A stretch of 64,000 nt of DNA from Oscillospiraceae bacterium. GTDB lineage: Bacteria; Bacillota; Clostridia; Oscillospirales; Acutalibacteraceae. Position numbers and translations under genes: made by a program. Shown one piece after another: positions 51,033 to 60,004 of the stretch. The stretch's first letter is position 1; every line of letters starts with the position of its first letter. The notes beneath the pieces were generated by a model. The model made no database searches. It had not been told where the DNA came from and saw only the letters and a program-made list of their open reading frames with translations. The DNA lies in contig CADARP010000009.1 in the NCBI GenBank assembly GCA_902790325.1, forward strand, positions 69,822 through 133,821, in the 5' to 3' direction.

Positions 51033-52943
51033 ATGACGATACTCAGCGCGCAGAATGTAGAGATGACTTTCGGCGACCGGACGCTGTTCCGGGACGTCTG
51101 TTTTGACGTGGGCGAACGCGAGCGCGCGGCGTTGGTCGGCCCCAACGGCACGGGCAAAACGACGCTGTTCCGGCTGATCACGGGCGAGTTGGAGCCGACG
51201 GCGGGACAGATCGTCAAATCAAGAGGTCTGCGCTTGGGCTACATGGAGCAGCACGCGTGCGCGCATTCTCCCCGCACGGTCTATGACGAGATGCTGACGG
51301 TGTTCGATCCGCTCATCCGCATGGAAGCGCGTCTGGATGAAATCGCCCATGCGCTGCAGAGCGGCGCGGGCGACCAGACGGCGCTGATCGCGGAGCAGAG
51401 CGCCCTGCAGGAGCAGTTTGAGCGACAGGAGGGTCTTACGTTCCGCAGCCGGACGCGCAGCGCGCTTCTGGGATTGGGTTTTGCGGAAAAGGACTTTACG
51501 CTTGCCTGTACCGCGCTCAGCGGCGGCCAGCGTTCCAAACTCTCACTGGGCAAGCTTCTGCTGTCCGGCGCGGATCTGCTGCTGCTGGACGAGCCGACGA
51601 ACCACCTCGACATGGATTCGGTGGAGTGGCTCGAGGACTTTCTGCGCGATTACAAGGGCTCGGCGGTCATCATTTCGCACGACCGCTACTTTTTGGACCG
51701 CGTGACGGAAAAGACGATGGACTTTTCACGCGGCACGCTGCGCACGTGGCGCGGCGGCTATACGGAATACCTGCGGCAGAAGCGGCAGCGCGACGAACAG
51801 GAGAAGCGCGATTACGAAAACGCGATGGCGGAGATCGAGCGCATCCGCGGCATCATCGAGCAGCAGCGGCGGTTCGGGCGCGAGCGCAACTTCATCACGA
51901 TCGCCAGCAAGGAAAAGATGCTCGAGCGCAAGATGGCGGAATTGGTCGTGCCGGAGGCGGCGCAGGCGTCTGTGCATTTCCGTTTTCCGGACGTGCCGGA
52001 GACGGGCAACGAGGTCGCGGTGCTGCGGAACGTGGCGAAAGCGTTCGGCGGAAAGCGGCTGTTTTCCGATACGGACATCCAGATCAACCGCGGCGACCGG
52101 GCGTTTCTGCTTGGCGCCAACGGCTGCGGCAAGACGACGCTTCTGCGGATTCTGCGCGGCGAGATCGAGCCGGACGCCGGTTCGGTGCGCCTGGGCGCAA
52201 ATGTCAGGATCGGCTATTTTGACCAGACGCTCAGCGGCCTGCACGAGGAAAAGACCGCGCTCGACGAGGTCTGGGACGCGCACCGGCTGATGAATCAGAC
52301 GCAGGTGCGTTCTGCCCTGGCTCTGTTTTTGTTCCGCGGCGAGGATGTCTATAAGAAGGTGTCGGAGCTGTCCGGCGGCGAAAAGGCGAGACTTGCGCTG
52401 CTGCGTCTGATGCTTTCCGGCGCAAACTTCCTGGTGCTCGACGAGCCGACGAACCATCTGGACGTGCGCTCGCGCGAGGCGCTGGAGGATGCGCTGGCGG
52501 ATTTCGGCGGGACGATGCTTGTCGTGTCGCATGACCGCTATTTTATCAATAAGCTCTGCACGCGTGTGCTGCACATGACTTCGGGCGGCGTCGAGGAGGT
52601 TCTCGGCAACTACGACGACTATGCCGCACGCCGGCAGCGGGCCGAGGCGCAGAAACAGGCGGTCAAGGCGCCGAACGCGTACAAGCGCAAAAAGGAGCTT
52701 GAGAGCGAGAAACGGCGGCTGGACGGCAGGATTCGCCGGTGCGAGGAGGCTGTGGCGGCGGTCGAGGGCGAGCTCGAAGAGGCGAACGCGGCGCTGTCCG
52801 CGCCGGAGACGGCTTCGGACTACGAAAAGATCCTGTATTGGACGGATACGCTGCACGATCTGCACGCGAAGCAGGAGGAACTGCTGGCGGAGTGGGAGAG
52901 CTTGTCCGAGCAGCGAGAGGCGCTCGAAGCGCAGGAAGTGTAA
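51033..52943 (+). CDS. ABC-F family ATPase
   Basis: A 636-residue soluble protein with two ABC domains and no membrane part. Walker A G-P-N-G-T-G-K-T-T near residue 36 and G-A-N-G-C-G-K-T-T near 367; signatures L-S-G-G-Q-R-S-K and L-S-G-G-E-K-A-R; Walker B L-L-L-D-E-P-T-N-H-L-D twice. The charged linker between domains and a C-terminal coiled coil (from about residue 540) place it near Uup/YdiF-type translation factors rather than antibiotic-resistance ABC-F proteins, but this is a judgement. Confidence 0.95.
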   Translation: MTILSAQNVEMTFGDRTLFRDVCFDVGERERAALVGPNGTGKTTLFRLITGELEPTAGQIVKSRGLRLGYMEQHACAHSPRTVYDEMLTVFDPLIRMEARLDEIAHALQSGAGDQTALIAEQSALQEQFERQEGLTFRSRTRSALLGLGFAEKDFTLACTALSGGQRSKLSLGKLLLSGADLLLLDEPTNHLDMDSVEWLEDFLRDYKGSAVIISHDRYFLDRVTEKTMDFSRGTLRTWRGGYTEYLRQKRQRDEQEKRDYENAMAEIERIRGIIEQQRRFGRERNFITIASKEKMLERKMAELVVPEAAQASVHFRFPDVPETGNEVAVLRNVAKAFGGKRLFSDTDIQINRGDRAFLLGANGCGKTTLLRILRGEIEPDAGSVRLGANVRIGYFDQTLSGLHEEKTALDEVWDAHRLMNQTQVRSALALFLFRGEDVYKKVSELSGGEKARLALLRLMLSGANFLVLDEPTNHLDVRSREALEDALADFGGTMLVVSHDRYFINKLCTRVLHMTSGGVEEVLGNYDDYAARRQRAEAQKQAVKAPNAYKRKKELESEKRRLDGRIRRCEEAVAAVEGELEEANAALSAPETASDYEKILYWTDTLHDLHAKQEELLAEWESLSEQREALEAQEV

Positions 52944-53309
52944 AGAAACAAATCTTTACACCGAAGCCGCCGGAACGGCTGACTTCGATTTGCAAAAAAG
53001 CGGCGTTTTCACCGAAAAAAGAGCGTCATATTTTGTGTGCGGACGATGTCCGGATTTTCCACCGCACAGGCCGGAATGCCTATGATTTCAACGATTTTTG
53101 TTCCGCAAAACCGCAGAAACGGCAGGCCGCTGAGCGCTATATATGGGGCTTCGGGCGCGTGTCTTTCGGACGTCGGATCGGCGTTCTGGCGGCCGAAAAA
53201 CGGGCAAAATTGCGCGCTGTAAAGGTGCGGAATGTTACAGATAATTATCATCTGCAAAGGAAAAATGCTTGACAGAATATTTCTTATTTAGAATGAAAGG
53301 GCTGGTTTG
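52944..53309 (+). other. Intergenic region with a possible weak promoter
   Basis: 365 bases without a gene. TTGACA at 53269-53274 and TAGAAT at 53290-53295 are only 15 bases apart, a suboptimal spacing, so promoter use is uncertain. The rest holds several short GC palindromes but no clear terminator for the ABC-F gene. Confidence 0.35.
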
Positions 53310-53882
53310 ATGGACTATATCGTGCGTCCGTATGCCGAATCGGACAGGGATGCGGTGCATCTTGTGTGCATGGCGACGGCGGAACACCGCGCGCGCAGCG
53401 AAACACGGCGGCTTTTCCTGCTGCGCACGACATGCGACTATTATATAGACAACGAACCGGAGAACTGTTTCGTCGCGGAAAAAACGCTTGAGGACGGGTC
53501 GCGCCGCGTGGTGGGCTATATCGTCTGTGCGGCGGACTGTGAGACGTATGCGCGGCGGTTCCGGGACAGGATTCTGCCCAAAATCAAGGAATACAGCAAA
53601 ATGAATGCGCGTGTTGCGCGCGCGGACGTATTAATGTATGGGCAGTTCGCCATGTTTTTTCCGGCGCACCTGCGTCTTGCGGTGCTGCCGGAGGATCGCG
53701 GAAAAGGCGTCGGGACGGCGCTGGTCGAGGCGCTGACGGCGCAGCTTCGGGCGCAGCGGTCGAAGGGCGTGGTAGTAATTCTCAGTAAGAAAAATAAGGC
53801 GGCGCAGGATTTTTTCCGTGCGCGCGGATTCTCGGCGCTCCGTCCGATCGGAAGCGGCTTTGCGTACGGTTTGGACTTCTGA
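53310..53882 (+). CDS. GNAT-family N-acetyltransferase
   Basis: A 190-residue acetyltransferase. Acetyl-CoA motif A is visible as L-A-V-L-P-E-D-R-G-K-G-V-G-T-A-L near residue 127, with later F-F-R-A-R-G-F (motif B) near 171. Start at 53310 after AAAGGG. Substrate unknown. It is a single gene ended by a strong terminator, marking the border before the fibre-like locus. Confidence 0.88.
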   Translation: MDYIVRPYAESDRDAVHLVCMATAEHRARSETRRLFLLRTTCDYYIDNEPENCFVAEKTLEDGSRRVVGYIVCAADCETYARRFRDRILPKIKEYSKMNARVARADVLMYGQFAMFFPAHLRLAVLPEDRGKGVGTALVEALTAQLRAQRSKGVVVILSKKNKAAQDFFRARGFSALRPIGSGFAYGLDF

Positions 53883-53942
53883 GTTGTTTGGAAAAATGCA
53901 AATGGAAAATTGTTGTAAATAGGTAATATTGCACAAAGAAAA

Positions 53943-53985
53943 ACGTCGGAGTTGTGGAAAATGACCATAACTCCGACGTTTTTAT
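53943..53985 (+). terminator. Intrinsic terminator after the GNAT gene
   Basis: Stem ACGTCGGAGTT / AACTCCGACGT with a 15-base loop followed by TTTTATT. Confidence 0.88.
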
Positions 53986-54017
53986 TCACATTTTCTTAAA
54001 ATTTTTTCATTTCCGTC

Positions 54018-54046
54018 TTGACTTTTTGCCAAACGGATGGTAAAGT
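54018..54046 (+). promoter_or_regulatory. Promoter of the EAL/fibre-like locus
   Basis: TTGACT (54018-54023), 17 bases, TAAAGT (54041-54046), about 120 bases before the EAL gene. It is the only clear promoter I see for the 10-kb run that follows. Confidence 0.6.
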
Positions 54047-54165
54047 GTAAGAGACTAAGACTGTATCATCATCAGTTAATGCGTGACAAGTCGCAATTCA
54101 GCGGCGCATATATATAGAATGCGGAGATCCGCAACACCAAATTCAGCTTGACGGGAGTGCCTGTG

Positions 54166-54948
54166 ATGGAAGAAAAAACAACCGCTGCCAATCCGGTCGA
54201 AACACAGAAGAAGAGCACCGGGAGACCTGCGAACACATTGCGCACATTGGAGCTGCGGTATCAGCCCGTGTTCGACATTCATCTGAACATGGCGATCGAC
54301 TTTCTGGTCACGCTGCGCATCAACGACCGCAAGATGGGCGTGCTGCTGCAGGACGCATTCTTCCCCGTCGCGGAGAAGAGCAACCAGATCTGCGAGCTGA
54401 ACAAGTGGACGGTCGAGGAGGGCTGCGACGCCATCCTGCGCTGTGCCAGGCGCGAGGCGGACATCAACCGCCTGATCGTCCCGATCTCCAAGAAATACCT
54501 TTCCAAGCCCTTCTGCTTCAAGCAGCTTTCCAAGATCGTGGAGAGCAAGGGCGTCGAGCCGGATAAGTTCTGCTTCAACGTGACCGAGAGCATCTTCGCC
54601 GCGGAGCAGGCGCAGGTGGCCGAAACGATCAAGCAGCTTCGTGACTACGGCTTCCTGGTTTCCATCGACGATTTCGGCGTAGAGTATTCGTCGCTGACGC
54701 ATCTGGGCATGTACGACGTCGACTACATCGGCATCGACGCGAGCCTGCTGGACGGCATCATGACCGAGGAACGCGTCCAGAACCGGCTGCAGGGCATCAT
54801 CGAGTTCTGCAAGAAGATCGAGGCGCAGACGCGCATCCACGGCGTCGACTCCGAGGAAAAGGCCGCGCTGCTGCGTACACTGGGCGCCGACCAGATGCTC
54901 GGCGAACTGTACGGCAAGCCCATGGCCGAAAGAACCATTAAGATCTAA
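54166..54948 (+). CDS. Degenerate EAL-domain protein
   Basis: A 260-residue, soluble, single-domain protein. The EAL barrel can be traced: Y-Q-P-V-F-D near residue 39, V-T-E-S near 141, S-I-D-D-F-G near 166, I-G-I-D-A-S near 187. Catalytic positions are mostly lost: E-A-L has become D-F-L, the Lys before I-D is Gly (I-G-I-D), the G-V-E-T loop is G-V-D-S with its upstream Glu now His, and the Q-G-Y Gln is Leu. I infer that it binds c-di-GMP or another partner without hydrolysing it. Start at 54166 after GGGAG. It leads the fibre-like run by 60 bases, suggesting control of that locus. Confidence 0.82.
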   Translation: MEEKTTAANPVETQKKSTGRPANTLRTLELRYQPVFDIHLNMAIDFLVTLRINDRKMGVLLQDAFFPVAEKSNQICELNKWTVEEGCDAILRCARREADINRLIVPISKKYLSKPFCFKQLSKIVESKGVEPDKFCFNVTESIFAAEQAQVAETIKQLRDYGFLVSIDDFGVEYSSLTHLGMYDVDYIGIDASLLDGIMTEERVQNRLQGIIEFCKKIEAQTRIHGVDSEEKAALLRTLGADQMLGELYGKPMAERTIKI

Positions 54949-55008
54949 ACATTACCAGCTTCCCTCTGCGGGAACGCCGAATCGGATACTAATTATAAAA
55001 CGGAGTTG

Positions 55009-55899
55009 ATGGACTTGGCAAAGAAAAAGAAGGACGCCGCGCCTGAGGCGCAGAACGGCACTGTCGCGTCCCAAGGGGACAAGGGTCCCTACATCCCTGC
55101 GCTGTCCATGGAGGATCAAAGCAAAAAGTACGACGTCAACACCACCGCGGAAAAGGTCCGCAAGCGTGACTGGCTGATCCGTATCATTGCGCTGATTCTT
55201 TTGATATTGCTGCTGATCATCGGCATTGGGTACTGCAGCATCTCGATCCTCAACAAAGCAGGCCGTTTCACGGTGAGTCTGATGCCGAACGAGTACGGCA
55301 TCCAGCTTTCGGAGACCGAGGACTTCCAGAGCCCGACGCTGAACCTGTCGGCAGCACCGGTGACCGACATGAACAACATCACCAGGACGTGGATTCTCAA
55401 CAAGAACGGTGAGCTGGGCGACGACCCCACGTACAACAGTTTCACCGAGCTTGCGAATCAGTGGGGCGAGCACAACGGCAAAAACTACCTCGCCTACACG
55501 TTCGGTGTGCGCAACGCCGGAGCCGAGCCCGACGACATTGTTTCGTACCGCGCGACGCTGATTCAGAACTATGAATACAAGGGCGCCGACGAAGCGGTCC
55601 GCATCATGGTCATCCGCAAAACGGATAAGGGCGAGGAATCCGTGATCTACGCGAAACCCCGTACCAGCGACGGCAAGCTCGAAAAGTTCGCTGCGGACAA
55701 GAGTTTCTCGGATCCGGACGCCGGCGTGGTGTTCGAGGACATCCGGTCGGATTTCATGGTCGGCGAGATCGACCGCTACACGGTGGTCATCTGGCTGGAA
55801 GGCGAAGATCCTGAATGTGTCAACGCGATCATGGGAGGAGAGGCAAAGTTTTCGATGCAGTTTGAAGTCATCGGAGGCGGCAAGGCTGCGGTCGATTGA
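55009..55899 (+). CDS. Membrane-anchored TasA/camelysin-like protein
   Basis: A 296-residue protein with a ~55-residue charged cytoplasmic N-terminus (L-A-K-K-K-K-D), one strong transmembrane helix (about residues 57-80, I-I-A-L-I-L-L-I-L-L) and an extracellular beta-rich domain. The C-terminus carries I-W-L-E-G-E-D-P-E-C, a motif shared with the two SipW-type substrates downstream, linking it to the same family, but it lacks their cleavable signal. It may be a membrane anchor or nucleator for the fibre. The start could also be the TTG at 55015, which has better spacing from GGAG. Confidence 0.78.
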   Translation: MDLAKKKKDAAPEAQNGTVASQGDKGPYIPALSMEDQSKKYDVNTTAEKVRKRDWLIRIIALILLILLLIIGIGYCSISILNKAGRFTVSLMPNEYGIQLSETEDFQSPTLNLSAAPVTDMNNITRTWILNKNGELGDDPTYNSFTELANQWGEHNGKNYLAYTFGVRNAGAEPDDIVSYRATLIQNYEYKGADEAVRIMVIRKTDKGEESVIYAKPRTSDGKLEKFAADKSFSDPDAGVVFEDIRSDFMVGEIDRYTVVIWLEGEDPECVNAIMGGEAKFSMQFEVIGGGKAAVD

Positions 55900-55996
55900 G
55901 CTTGGGGGAGACCAAACGACCAAAGACTTGCACTACCTTGAAACCCATCGCAGAAACACTTTGGATAAAACAAACTATTAACTGGAGGAAAAAACA

Positions 55997-57022
55997 ATGA
56001 AAAAGCGTTCTCTTCTCGCTGCAGTTGCGATGCTCATCGTTTCTGCACTGGTCCTGACGAGCGCGACCTATGCATGGTTCAACGTTGGCGGCGATGCCAC
56101 CATCAAGGCGACCAGAGGCTCTGTCATGCAGGCCGGCACAGGTATCCGTCTTAAGACCGACAGCGGCATGGACTGGAACAGCACTCTGCTGCCCCAGAAC
56201 TTCACCTACTCTGGCTCCAACAGCTCCTTCGTCCAGCATTGGACGGCGACTTGGGATCCCGATGCAAACAGCGGCGCAGGCGACTATGTCTACACGCAGC
56301 TTTCTTCCGAGACCCAGGCGGGCAGCACGGCCTACTATGCGCCGATGTCTGTTGAGCCGCAGGCCGACTACGACGACCTGACGTTCTACATGTACGACAT
56401 CAAGGGCGACAACAGCTTTGGTCTGAGCCAGAACAACTCGAACTCCAACGCGTTCCGCGATGAGTACGAGTTCCACGTCGGCACCCTGATGGAGGAGACC
56501 TACGGCTCCGACGTCGAGGCGACCTTCAAACTGAGCGGCCCCTATGCGACCGGTTCCGCTTCCGCAACAGCTGCTGCGCGTGCGCTCGTTTACATCTCCA
56601 CGGACAACGGTTCGACTTGGGATGCCTACACCGGCACCGGTTCTACTCCCATCGTCTTCACCGGCGGTGCTGAGTCCTCTTCCTACTTTGCAGTGAACTC
56701 CCCGATCGACGAAGATACCGACAAGATCCTCGACGACAGCGGCGCGACCACGAAGAACTTCATCATGAACAGCACCGATACCGGCTTCTCCGCCAACAGC
56801 GGCTGCTTCACCGAAGTTCAGACTTCGCAGATGCTCAACGCGAGCGGCAACGGCCAGAAGATCCTGCTCAAGAACGTTCCCGACATCAACAACTCTCAGG
56901 TCATGATCAGAGTCGTGGTGTGGATCGAAGGTCAGGATGCCAACTGCGCTCCGTCCCTTGGCGGCGCTCAGCTGACCACCGAGTGGGCATTCACCTATAA
57001 GAATGCTTCCACCGCTCCGTAA
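55997..57022 (+). CDS. SipW-dependent secreted fibre-like protein (TasA/camelysin type)
   Basis: A 341-residue exported protein. The N-terminus M-K-K-R-S-L-L-A-A-V... T-S-A-T-Y-A-W-F-N is the typical signal of substrates cleaved by SipW-type peptidases. The mature part is beta-rich, rich in Ser, Thr, Asn and Gly, poor in Cys, and ends with V-W-I-E-G-Q-D-A-N-C and a short beta strand. Codon choice is strongly biased to ttc, aac, ctg and gct, as in highly expressed genes. A GGAGG site precedes it and a strong hairpin follows it, both consistent with abundant product. Likely major fibre subunit; no homologue search was possible. Confidence 0.82.
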   Translation: MKKRSLLAAVAMLIVSALVLTSATYAWFNVGGDATIKATRGSVMQAGTGIRLKTDSGMDWNSTLLPQNFTYSGSNSSFVQHWTATWDPDANSGAGDYVYTQLSSETQAGSTAYYAPMSVEPQADYDDLTFYMYDIKGDNSFGLSQNNSNSNAFRDEYEFHVGTLMEETYGSDVEATFKLSGPYATGSASATAAARALVYISTDNGSTWDAYTGTGSTPIVFTGGAESSSYFAVNSPIDEDTDKILDDSGATTKNFIMNSTDTGFSANSGCFTEVQTSQMLNASGNGQKILLKNVPDINNSQVMIRVVVWIEGQDANCAPSLGGAQLTTEWAFTYKNASTAP

Positions 57023-57457
57023 TGGAGTTGTGTGACTGAACTCTCACAGCAATCCTTTAACCTGCAATAATTGAGCGATTCCTGTTTCCGGGGGCGGTTC
57101 CCCGTCCCCGGAGCAGGAGCATCTCCCCCAAAAAAATTTTTTAATGGTTAGCTAATTATTAAATGCGCAGGGCAGCCTAAAAACTGTCCTGCGCAGCAGG
57201 AGCCTCTTGACATGCTGCCATTAAATAATGTATAGCGCGTATCCCCCGCAGGGACGGCCATCGGCCGTCCGCACAAGGACCCCATTATCCCCGGCGCGGC
57301 AACCCCTGCCGCCCGAGTATAACCCTGACCCCCACTTCCGCGGGCGTTCCCCGGCCCGTAAAACCGCATTAGAAAGTTGAAGTTTGTGCTGCGAATCCTC
57401 CCCTGATCCGCAGAATGAAGTTGAGCCTTTTAGTCAGATTGGAAAAGGTGTGTGACG
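57023..57457 (+). other. Hairpin-rich non-coding spacer, 435 bases
   Basis: At least four stems in a row: CCGGGGGCGG / CCGTCCCCGG (57088-57111), TGCGCAGGGCAG / CTGTCCTGCGCA (57164-57195), GGACGGCC / GGCCGTCC (57252-57270) and GCGGCA / TGCCGC (57297-57313). None is followed by a proper T-run except a short TTTTTT at 57137-57142. They could stabilise the upstream fibre mRNA, act as partial terminators or form a processed RNA. No gene fits. Confidence 0.6.
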
Positions 57458-58699
57458 ATGAAAAAAGTTTTGAATTTTCTCGGCAATGTCCTGATCGTAG
57501 CGGTATTGGTCGTTGCGATCGTGATGACCGTTGCAATCATCACGTCGACAAGAGGTGAGAAAGCACGTATTCCGAACCTGTTCGGTTATGCGCTGCTGTC
57601 CGTGCAGTCGGACTCCATGGAATCCGACAAAGGTATGTTTGTCGGTGACATCATTATCGACAAGCTGTTGACCGAGGATGAAGCAAACGCCCTGCATGTA
57701 GGCGACGTGATCACCTTCATCCGCATGGATACGGAAGGCAACGAGTTCCTGGAGACGCATAGAATCGTCGAGCATAAGGCAGATCTCGAGGTTCCTGCGC
57801 CCGAAGAGGAGATCATCGACGGTATCTGGACGCGCAACGGCGACAAGTACTATACGACACGAGGCGATAATACGCCCGACGTCGATCTGGACGCCGCAAC
57901 GCAGCGCGTAGAATATGTATACAAAACGTCCATCGTCGGTAAGTGGACGGGTATCCGCATCCCGAAGCTCGGTACGATCATGGACTTCCTGCAGACGTCC
58001 ATGGGCTTCATGGTCTGTATCGTCATCCCCGTCGCGCTGTTCTTTATCTACCAGTTGTATGTATTCATCATGACGCTTACACGCCGTCAGAAAGAAAAAG
58101 CGCTCGAGGAAGTGTCCAGCAAGGAAGAGGAACTCAAGCAGAAGGCGATCGCCGAATTCCTTGCACAGCAGCAGACAAGCGGCGCAGAGGCTTCTTCGCC
58201 GGATACGAAACCGGCTGACGAAGACAAGCCGAAAGACGCGCAGCCCGAACCGGAAGAAAAGGGCAAAAAGAAGGGCAAGAACAAGAAAGCCAATAAGGAA
58301 GCAGCCAAATCCGAAGCGAAGGCCGAAGAGGATAAGTCGGAAGGGGAAGACAAGTCCGAAGAAACGGCCGAAGCCGAGAGCAAAGAAGAAAAGAAGTCTG
58401 AAAAAGACGGGTCTGAAGGGGAAGACAAGTCCGGATCAGACGCCAAAAAAGAAGATAAGACTGAGAAATCCGAATCCGAGGACAAGGCGGAAACCGAAAA
58501 AGCGGACGCGTCAAAAGGGGAAGACAAGTCCGAAGAAAAAGCCGAGACCAAGGAAGCGGACAGCTCTGACGAGAAATCCGATGCAGCGGCCGAAACCGAC
58601 GCCGATCCCGATCACACACCCGAGATCAGCGAAGAGGAAAAGAACCGCATCATCCAGGAGTATCTCGCAAAGCAGGCAAAGGAAAACAAGAAAGACTGA
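57458..58699 (+). CDS. SipW/ER-type signal peptidase I with long charged cytoplasmic tail
   Basis: A 413-residue membrane protease. Helix 1 (about residues 8-29), then the nucleophile site S-D-S-M (Ser53), the His general base in E-T-H-R-I (His101, His instead of the bacterial Lys, as in SipW and eukaryotic SEC11) and the Asp site in R-G-D-N-T-P-D (near 137). A second helix (about 180-205) returns to the cytoplasm. The last ~200 residues are a Lys/Glu/Ser-rich low-complexity tail with repeated G-E-D-K-S-E-E, framed by K-A-I-A-E-F-L-A-Q-Q and R-I-I-Q-E-Y-L-A-K-Q. It should process the SipW-type signals of its neighbours; the tail is unlike ordinary SipW. Confidence 0.9.
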   Translation: MKKVLNFLGNVLIVAVLVVAIVMTVAIITSTRGEKARIPNLFGYALLSVQSDSMESDKGMFVGDIIIDKLLTEDEANALHVGDVITFIRMDTEGNEFLETHRIVEHKADLEVPAPEEEIIDGIWTRNGDKYYTTRGDNTPDVDLDAATQRVEYVYKTSIVGKWTGIRIPKLGTIMDFLQTSMGFMVCIVIPVALFFIYQLYVFIMTLTRRQKEKALEEVSSKEEELKQKAIAEFLAQQQTSGAEASSPDTKPADEDKPKDAQPEPEEKGKKKGKNKKANKEAAKSEAKAEEDKSEGEDKSEETAEAESKEEKKSEKDGSEGEDKSGSDAKKEDKTEKSESEDKAETEKADASKGEDKSEEKAETKEADSSDEKSDAAAETDADPDHTPEISEEEKNRIIQEYLAKQAKENKKD

Positions 58700-58856
58700 C
58701 CCATCGGCAAATCCAACCTGTGCGGGGGCGGCGCCCTGTCGCCCCTGCATAACCGGATCGAATCGACCGCGTTCGGCAAAACCTTGATTTATAATCTGTC
58801 GCCAACAGGTTATAAATGACGGCTTTGTCAAAAATAAAGAAAAAGAGGTAATCAGT
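58700..58856 (+). other. Non-coding spacer with two hairpins
   Basis: A GC stem TGCGGGGGCG / CGCCCCTGCA (near 58719-58748) and a 13-base AT stem ATTTATAATCTGT / ACAGGTTATAAAT (near 58788-58818). The flanks CAAAACCTTGATTTA and TATAAATGACGGC recur almost identically in the spacer 59838-60004. Confidence 0.6.
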
Positions 58857-59837
58857 ATGGCAAAACGGAAATTCGGTGCATCGATCATCATCCTTTGCAT
58901 CGCCGCAGTGACGCTGATCTCCGGTACCTACGCATGGTTCCTGGTCGGCGGTTTTGCGGAACTCTTTGACATCGGCTTTGACGTCATCGAGGCGAAGGGC
59001 GGCGTATTGCTGCGCGGCGACGCCGGATCGTACGGCGGCGGCAAGAAGGACAACGAAGGCTGGGGCAACAGTCTGGAGCGCGAGGACTTCACGGAGTTCA
59101 GTTTCATCGTCAACGGCGGCAAGTATAAGCCGATCTCCAGTGCGGACGGCAAGAACTTCATCGCGGTGACGATGGAAGATGACAAGTTCATCTGTGAAGG
59201 CGAGGCCATCACCAAGCGTTCCGGCGGCATCACGGCCGAGGACATCTGCTACAACGAGTTTACTTTCTTCATCAAGTCGACGGCTGCTGAGATCGTTCCG
59301 GATGACGAGGGTAAGGGCGGAGCGTACATCAAGATCAAGCTCACAGGCGAGACTTTCGACTCTGAAGGCAATCCTGTACTTAAGGATGAGAATGACAAGT
59401 ACGGTGCAGGAATTGCGGCGAGAGTTGCAATCCAGCTCGGCAATGAGACTCCGCAGATCTACTCCATCGATGGTCAGAACTACAATGCCGTAACGAGCGT
59501 TTTTGAGAATCGCTCTATCACGGATACGAGCGCCGTGCTTCATGAGACGAAATACATCATCGACAGTGCGGATACCGGCAGTGTTTCTACGGCTGGCTTG
59601 ACGGCTGTAACGTCTCCGCGTCTGATGGAAGCAGAAACCGATAATGAGATCAAGATCTCTCTCGGCAATATCCCCGGTTTCGACGATCCCGGCACGGACA
59701 ACGTACAGGGCTCCGGTAAGCGTATCACGATCAGCATCTGGCTCGAAGGTAACGATCCCGAATGTATCTCCTTCGGCGAAGGCGCTGTCGCAGGCAAGAG
59801 CCTGATGTCCCACATCAGCTTCGGTGTTGACGAGTAA
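58857..59837 (+). CDS. SipW-dependent secreted protein, second fibre-like subunit
   Basis: A 326-residue exported protein with signal I-I-I-L-C-I-A-A-V-T-L-I-S-G-T-Y-A-W-F, again of SipW type. The mature part is larger in charged residues than the first substrate and has Gly-rich turns (Y-G-G-G-K-K). It ends with I-W-L-E-G-N-D-P-E-C, the motif shared with the other two family members. Start after AAAGAGGT. It lies between the two signal peptidase genes and may be a minor subunit, tip or adaptor. Confidence 0.82.
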   Translation: MAKRKFGASIIILCIAAVTLISGTYAWFLVGGFAELFDIGFDVIEAKGGVLLRGDAGSYGGGKKDNEGWGNSLEREDFTEFSFIVNGGKYKPISSADGKNFIAVTMEDDKFICEGEAITKRSGGITAEDICYNEFTFFIKSTAAEIVPDDEGKGGAYIKIKLTGETFDSEGNPVLKDENDKYGAGIAARVAIQLGNETPQIYSIDGQNYNAVTSVFENRSITDTSAVLHETKYIIDSADTGSVSTAGLTAVTSPRLMEAETDNEIKISLGNIPGFDDPGTDNVQGSGKRITISIWLEGNDPECISFGEGAVAGKSLMSHISFGVDE

Positions 59838-60004
59838 TCTGCGGACTTTCCGCGGCATTACACAGTACCATTTTTGACAAAACCCTGATTTAGCGGGGCG
59901 GACGCCATATCCGCCCCGCACTGGGGAAATGCGGTGATTTATGGGCTGTTCCGGTCAACATATAAATGACCGCATTGGTTAAAAATCCATTTTGAGGAAC
60001 TGCG
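59838..60004 (+). other. Non-coding spacer with two strong hairpins
   Basis: A perfect GC stem GCGGGGCGGA / TCCGCCCCGC (59893-59919) and a 15-base stem AATGCGGTGATTTAT / ATAAATGACCGCATT with one mismatch (near 59928-59976). Pieces of the preceding spacer recur here (ACAAAACCCTGATTTA; TATAAATGACCGC). No T-run follows, so these are not ordinary terminators. Confidence 0.65.
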
